A stretch of DNA of 64,000 bases from Pyrocephalus nanus (Eukaryota; Chordata; Aves; Passeriformes; Tyrannidae), in assembly GCA_038380795.1 (NCBI GenBank), contig CM076269.1:1240001-1304000 (forward strand). Direction: 5' to 3'. Positions 59,501 to 64,000 of this stretch are shown here, in pieces. A program made the translations under genes and the position numbers. The notes under the pieces were generated by a model. That model had not been told where the DNA came from. It saw only the letters and a program-made list of their open reading frames with translations, and did no database searches. Within the stretch, counting starts at the first letter, position 1. The number at the start of each line of letters is the position of its first letter.

Positions 59501-62500
59501 TTGAATATCTAAGGTCCCTGACCATACCCCTGTTTTCCTCCTCCTTCTGTTGACACATTCTTCAAAGCAGAGCAAAATGCTGAACATATCCTAGGGAAGC
59601 ACCAGCGAGTCTGAAGGTTTTAGGCAGTGTGATGTGAAAGCACTGGCCAAAGGGCAGGAGGTGGGAGAAGAGCCAGCAGAGCACAGAGCAGCACAGATGG
59701 AGCAGAAAAGGGCCTGTTCACAGCTCAGAGAGGGACACAGAGCAGGAGTCACCAAACCCTACTCCAGGCTGTAATTCCTTTGAGATCTGCTGGGGAAATC
59801 ATTCTTCTCATCCCTTGAAGTTAATGATCAGAAAGGACAAAATGAAACTGTGACCTGTGGTCTGGGAGGAAAATAAAAGGGAAAAAAAAAAAAATAAAAG
59901 AAAAAGAGGAGGGAGCTTTGCATTGTGTAAGGCCCAGGACCCCTCCAAGGCCAGACCAGCTGGGTGTGTTTTTTGCTGACTCACACACTGGTATGTCTGG
60001 CTGAGCTGACTCCATCACTCTCACAATTAGCACCAGAATTATTTGCAGGGAGACAGTTGGCCCCTGAATGCAGATGTGCTGAGTACGGTTGGTTATGCAT
60101 ATGTGTCAACTGTTTCAGCAGAAATGAGGAGTAGATGAGGCAGACTGGGCTGTTTTGTTTGGCTGTTGTGCTGGAGATGCTTTGCTGCTCTGCCTCTGCT
60201 CTTCGCTTTGTCACATCATTACACCGGGGCTCGTTCGCTTCAGAAAATCAGGTTTATTTTCCTTTTCAGAGCAGAGATGACAAGTGCTATTTTAATCTCT
60301 CCCAAGCACTTTCAGTGTTAAGCATTCCCATCACGCCTCAGCTCGGGGAGGGAGGTTACAGCTCCGAGTTCCTGCATCTGGAGTTGTGTCCACTCCCAGG
60401 TAGACGTGGCTGCCAAGAGCAGAAGAGGGAGCAGGGTCTGGAATCAGCTGGCAATTAAGGTTACACAGCATCAGTGGTGTCAGGCTCCAGGGAGGCAGTC
60501 AGCAGTCTCCATCTCTGAGCAAACCTCCAAATGCCTGCATCTGACAGCTTTTCAAAATAGCTGTGCTTGGCACCACTTCTTTGGGCACAATATGTCCTGG
60601 GTAATTTATTTAGTTTATATATTCAGCTGTGCACTAATTAACTCTTTGTCTTTTGGAGTTCTGAGTTCCTGCTGAACGCACAGAACGTTGTCCCTTTGTG
60701 TTCCAAGGGGAAAAGAATTTCTTCGGGCATTTACCTGGAATGAATTCAGAGCAATTCAGAAGGTTTCGGTGGACCCACAGTGCCCTCAGAGAGCACAACT
60801 TGATCCTCTCAGTGGAATTAGCCAACGTCCATAATTACCTCCATTAAAAAAAAAAAAAAACAACAAAAACAGTGCAAACAGATTTTTCCCTTGCTTTCTC
60901 ACCATTGGCTTTCCACATGCCAAAGGACACCGGGCAGAGGACAGCACAAAGCTCCTCCAGGAGGCTCCTGTGATGCCAGCCAGGAGACACGAGCTGGAGT
61001 TTGAACTGGGCCCCCATAACACTGCTCAAGGGGCAGCGATTGCTGGGATTTCAATGCCAAAATTTTAATCTGAAGCGGTGGAGTTCACCAGAGTTGGTTC
61101 TGAGAGAAGGGTCAGCGTGCAGGAAATGAGGGCTGAGGCTTGTGCTGTTTTGCAGGCCCCATGTTTATTGAATTAGTAGTTAATGTTTACAGGAATTTTC
61201 AGTTTAGGGATGTGGAAAACCTGACACTATTAGAAGGCTGCGTTTAAAAGCAATTTGTAGCAAGTTAGATAGAGAAAGCAGCACACAGGATATTAAAAGG
61301 CAAGCTGAGAAAGGCACAAGAGCAGTTATTTATGCATTCCAAAGAAAGGAACCAATATATTTGAAACTTACCCTACATGTATTTAAGTTGTATAGTTCTC
61401 TTATATTTTTTTCTCATGCATTTTTAATGATGGATACAACATCTTTTTTCACAATGTTTTTATGTGCCACTTAACCTACAGTGCATGCAAGACTGAGTGT
61501 TTGTCGTGTGTTCTTGGGTGTATATTTACCTTTTTTTTACTGGAATATTTAAATAATCACACTGCAAAATATGGAAGGTTGAGAAATGCTGAAAGCTTTG
61601 GGACCTTTCAGGATCTTTAAATGCACTTGGTGGCTACCTGGGTTTTGTAGCAAGAGGCATTTGACTTTGTTCTTCATTTAGACGAAATAGTTTGATTTGC
61701 ACTCCTTTTATGATCCACAATACACTGCACAGCACACATTCAAAAATCTTCACTGCAAATGCATTCTATCAACTCCATTATTTCCAGACTGTTTCTTTGG
61801 ATCAAATAGGAAGTATTAGACATGTGATTAACACATATGGCCCCTGTACAACAAGGTATTTCACTGAGATGTGCAATAGTGCAGTCTCTGCTTGGTGTTA
61901 TCCTGAAGTTTCCTGAATCAAATCATTTGTGGACATTTTGTCTTATAAAAATATTTTCAGTTTAGAAAGAGACAAGAAATTATATTGGAGTGTCCTGAAA
62001 GTAACTGACAAGTACAAGTTACTTTGATTTTTAAATTTGTTAGTATAAACAGAACAATTTGAAACTTAAAATTCGAGTGCTGTAACGTTGTCAGAAATGT
62101 ATTCCAGGTACTTTTGGAAAGCTAATCTTGACAAAATGAGAACTGACCTTGTACTGTGCTAAATGTTCCAGGGGAATATGATTCCAGCTAAATTTCTCTG
62201 ACCAAGGGTACTATAACTAAGGAGAGTTCTTGAAGTTCCCATCACCGAAGCACAGGAACTGCTGGGAAATCAGAAGCCAGGAAAAAGAGATAAAGTAGAG
62301 ACTTTTCATCATTCAACACGCAGAGCAAGGAATCTGATGCTGTTTGTTGGCTGACAAACTCAGTTCTCAGCTTTTGGAAAAAAGCAGAACTTTGGGGCAG
62401 GATTAAGCTGATCTGCCTGAGCGTGGAGTGATGAGCTCTGACTGACACAGCACGGGGCTGAATGGTGTTTATGTAAAGCAAACAAATTGTTAGGAGTTTT

Positions 62501-62840
62501 TGCAGTTACCATCATTTTACTTGCAGTTATTAGAAATTTTTTTTTTCCACGCTGGCTTGAGGGATTCACTCTATTCTGTTTGTTTTCTTGTTCTCTGTTC
62601 CTTGTTTCTGTTTTGTACCTCTGGAATAGTTAGCAGAGACACAGATGACAGGGAATGAAAATGCACATTGACCTTAGCAGCTCTTGGAAGCAGCAGTGAG
62701 GGGTGGCACATCAGCTGAAGAGAAGATCTGGAGTCAGGTAGTGATCCACGAGGAGTGACAGGGGATGAGCTGGATGATTTGGGGTCTCTTGGCATCCTAC
62801 AAAGAGAAATCCAACTGAGGATGATGTCCCAGTTGCTAAA
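56591..62840. other. Non-coding stretch, no gene recognised
   Basis: No recognised gene. GC-richer patches (57100-57600, 60150-60500) give frames of about 100 codons with no domain. A runs lie at 59881-59894 and 60846-60860. No retroposon end was recognised. Confidence 0.5.
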
Positions 62841-62861
62841 TTTTTTTTTTTTTTTTTTTTT
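62841..62861 (+). repeat. Poly-T run of 21
   Basis: Twenty-one consecutive T, which read as a poly-A tail on the minus strand. The plus strand further right has CCACCCACCCACCC. No retroposed gene was recognised on the minus strand (62571-63163 frames). Confidence 0.8.
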
Positions 62862-63810
62862 AAATAAGTGTACTTTACCAAATCTGGATACCAAGGAAAA
62901 CCACCCACCCACCCAAGTGGTGAATATACATTTATCAAAGGTTTCCCCAGGGCTGTGTGTATAGCAGGAGCCTGCCCCATGCAGCAGACACCTCCAGCAC
63001 TCCTGCACTCCCACCACCCTGGAGCAAACACAAGCCCCAGCCCTGTGTGTACACAGAAGTCTGAACAGATTATCTTACCCAGAGACAGCCAGCAGAAAAC
63101 AAACAAGCAGAAATTAGGATAAAAGAGATCAATGCACAGCAAGGCAAGGGGGAAAGTTAGCATCTAAATCTCAGATTGCTGACAAGTGGCAGATTCACGG
63201 CCCTTGCCGAGGAGAAAGAGCTGGTTCAGCACCTGCAAAGAGAGCGCAGGCAGGAATGGCATTTACACTGCAGCTCACCCAGCCATCCTGCCAGGGTGGA
63301 TTATTGCACTCCGATGAAAACAAACACCGGGCCAGCCCCGGGACTGCCAAGTGCTCTGCAGAGGAAATTGGGAATGTGAGGATGGCAAATACAGCGGGTC
63401 CCACCCGGCAGTGACGAGCACAGCACACGAACAGCGACCTGGTGTGCTGTTCAGACAGTCCTGAGCAGCCACCCCAGAGCCCTGCCATCCCCTTTTCCAA
63501 GGGAATTTTCTGAAGGGTTATAGAAATGTGTGTACATCAGAGAAAAATCTATCAGCACTTCTTTAGGTAAAAAACATTGCCTTATGCATTCCTCTGGAGT
63601 CCTTAAAGAAAAATAGAAATTAAAAGAAATGTACCAGATTCCACATTGCAGCTCTTTTCCTCAATGGTCCTAGTGGCATGAACTTCTAAAACTTTAATTT
63701 ACCAGTCAGATATTGAACATACCTGAGGTCTTTTACAGTGAACTTGGTTACCCATGCCTTATTGACGTGGTAACCATGGCATCTTTGCTGTGATGAGGAA
63801 TTCCACTTGG
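62862..63810. other. Non-coding stretch, no gene recognised
   Basis: Frames of up to about 150 codons on the minus strand cross the poly-T run, where they read as poly-lysine, and have no recognised domain. Confidence 0.5.

Positions 63811-64000
<190 letters not shown>

Noticed and set aside
62571..63163. Two minus frames of about 150 codons
   Set aside because: Both cross the 21-base T run as poly-lysine, overlap each other in different phases and show no domain.

Overview
The window looks like vertebrate nuclear DNA, most likely from a bird or another sauropsid. The best single clue is at 44611-44679: a LINE CR1 3' end with the characteristic terminal 8-bp ATTCTGTG-type repeats, the hallmark retroposon of avian genomes. 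A second, much more decayed CR1-type LINE with recognisable reverse-transcriptase blocks lies at about 38400-40090. Several short remnants resemble old amniote MIR/L2/L3-type retroposons. Base composition is AT-rich, with simple repeats and homopolymer runs typical of animal intergenic or intronic sequence. There are no bacterial-style operons, ribosome binding sites, rRNA or tRNA genes.

I found no protein-coding gene that I can name. Open reading frames are short, scattered over all frames and mostly stop-limited. The long ones are explained by a 24-bp tandem repeat (41208-41519), by GC-rich composition (37133-37830) or by a foreign-looking CpG-retaining block (about 4440-5640). The window is therefore probably a gene desert or the inside of a very large intron. 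Isolated exons of a spliced gene cannot be excluded from sequence alone.

Layout: 1-4440 is ordinary non-coding sequence with one weak exon-like segment (1489-1583). Positions 4440-5640 differ from their surroundings: CpG retained, two ORFs, and four YY1-type motifs plus an ETS motif within 127 bp. Positions 5640-17640 are non-coding apart from a 34-bp minisatellite (10729-10944). Positions 17640-34000 are non-coding with AT-rich homeodomain-motif blocks, a 34-bp duplication and one larger ancient repeat (25941-26340). Positions 34000-35800 form the most promoter-like stretch: a small CpG island, a C-rich quadruplex-type motif and good splice-site matches on both strands. Positions 37130-40090 hold a GC-rich multi-ORF segment and the CR1 fossil. 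Positions 41208-43144 contain the 24-bp minisatellite and an AAAAT microsatellite. Positions 44600-63800 carry small retroposon remnants. The window ends inside a long GAAA tract that is cut by the edge.

The two stretches most deserving a second look are the YY1/ETS cluster at about 5.1 kb and the CpG island at about 35.5 kb, both possible promoters in otherwise empty DNA. The 24-bp array, which carries up to thirteen copies of a near-consensus splice donor, is third. All functional statements are inference from motifs; no homology search was possible.
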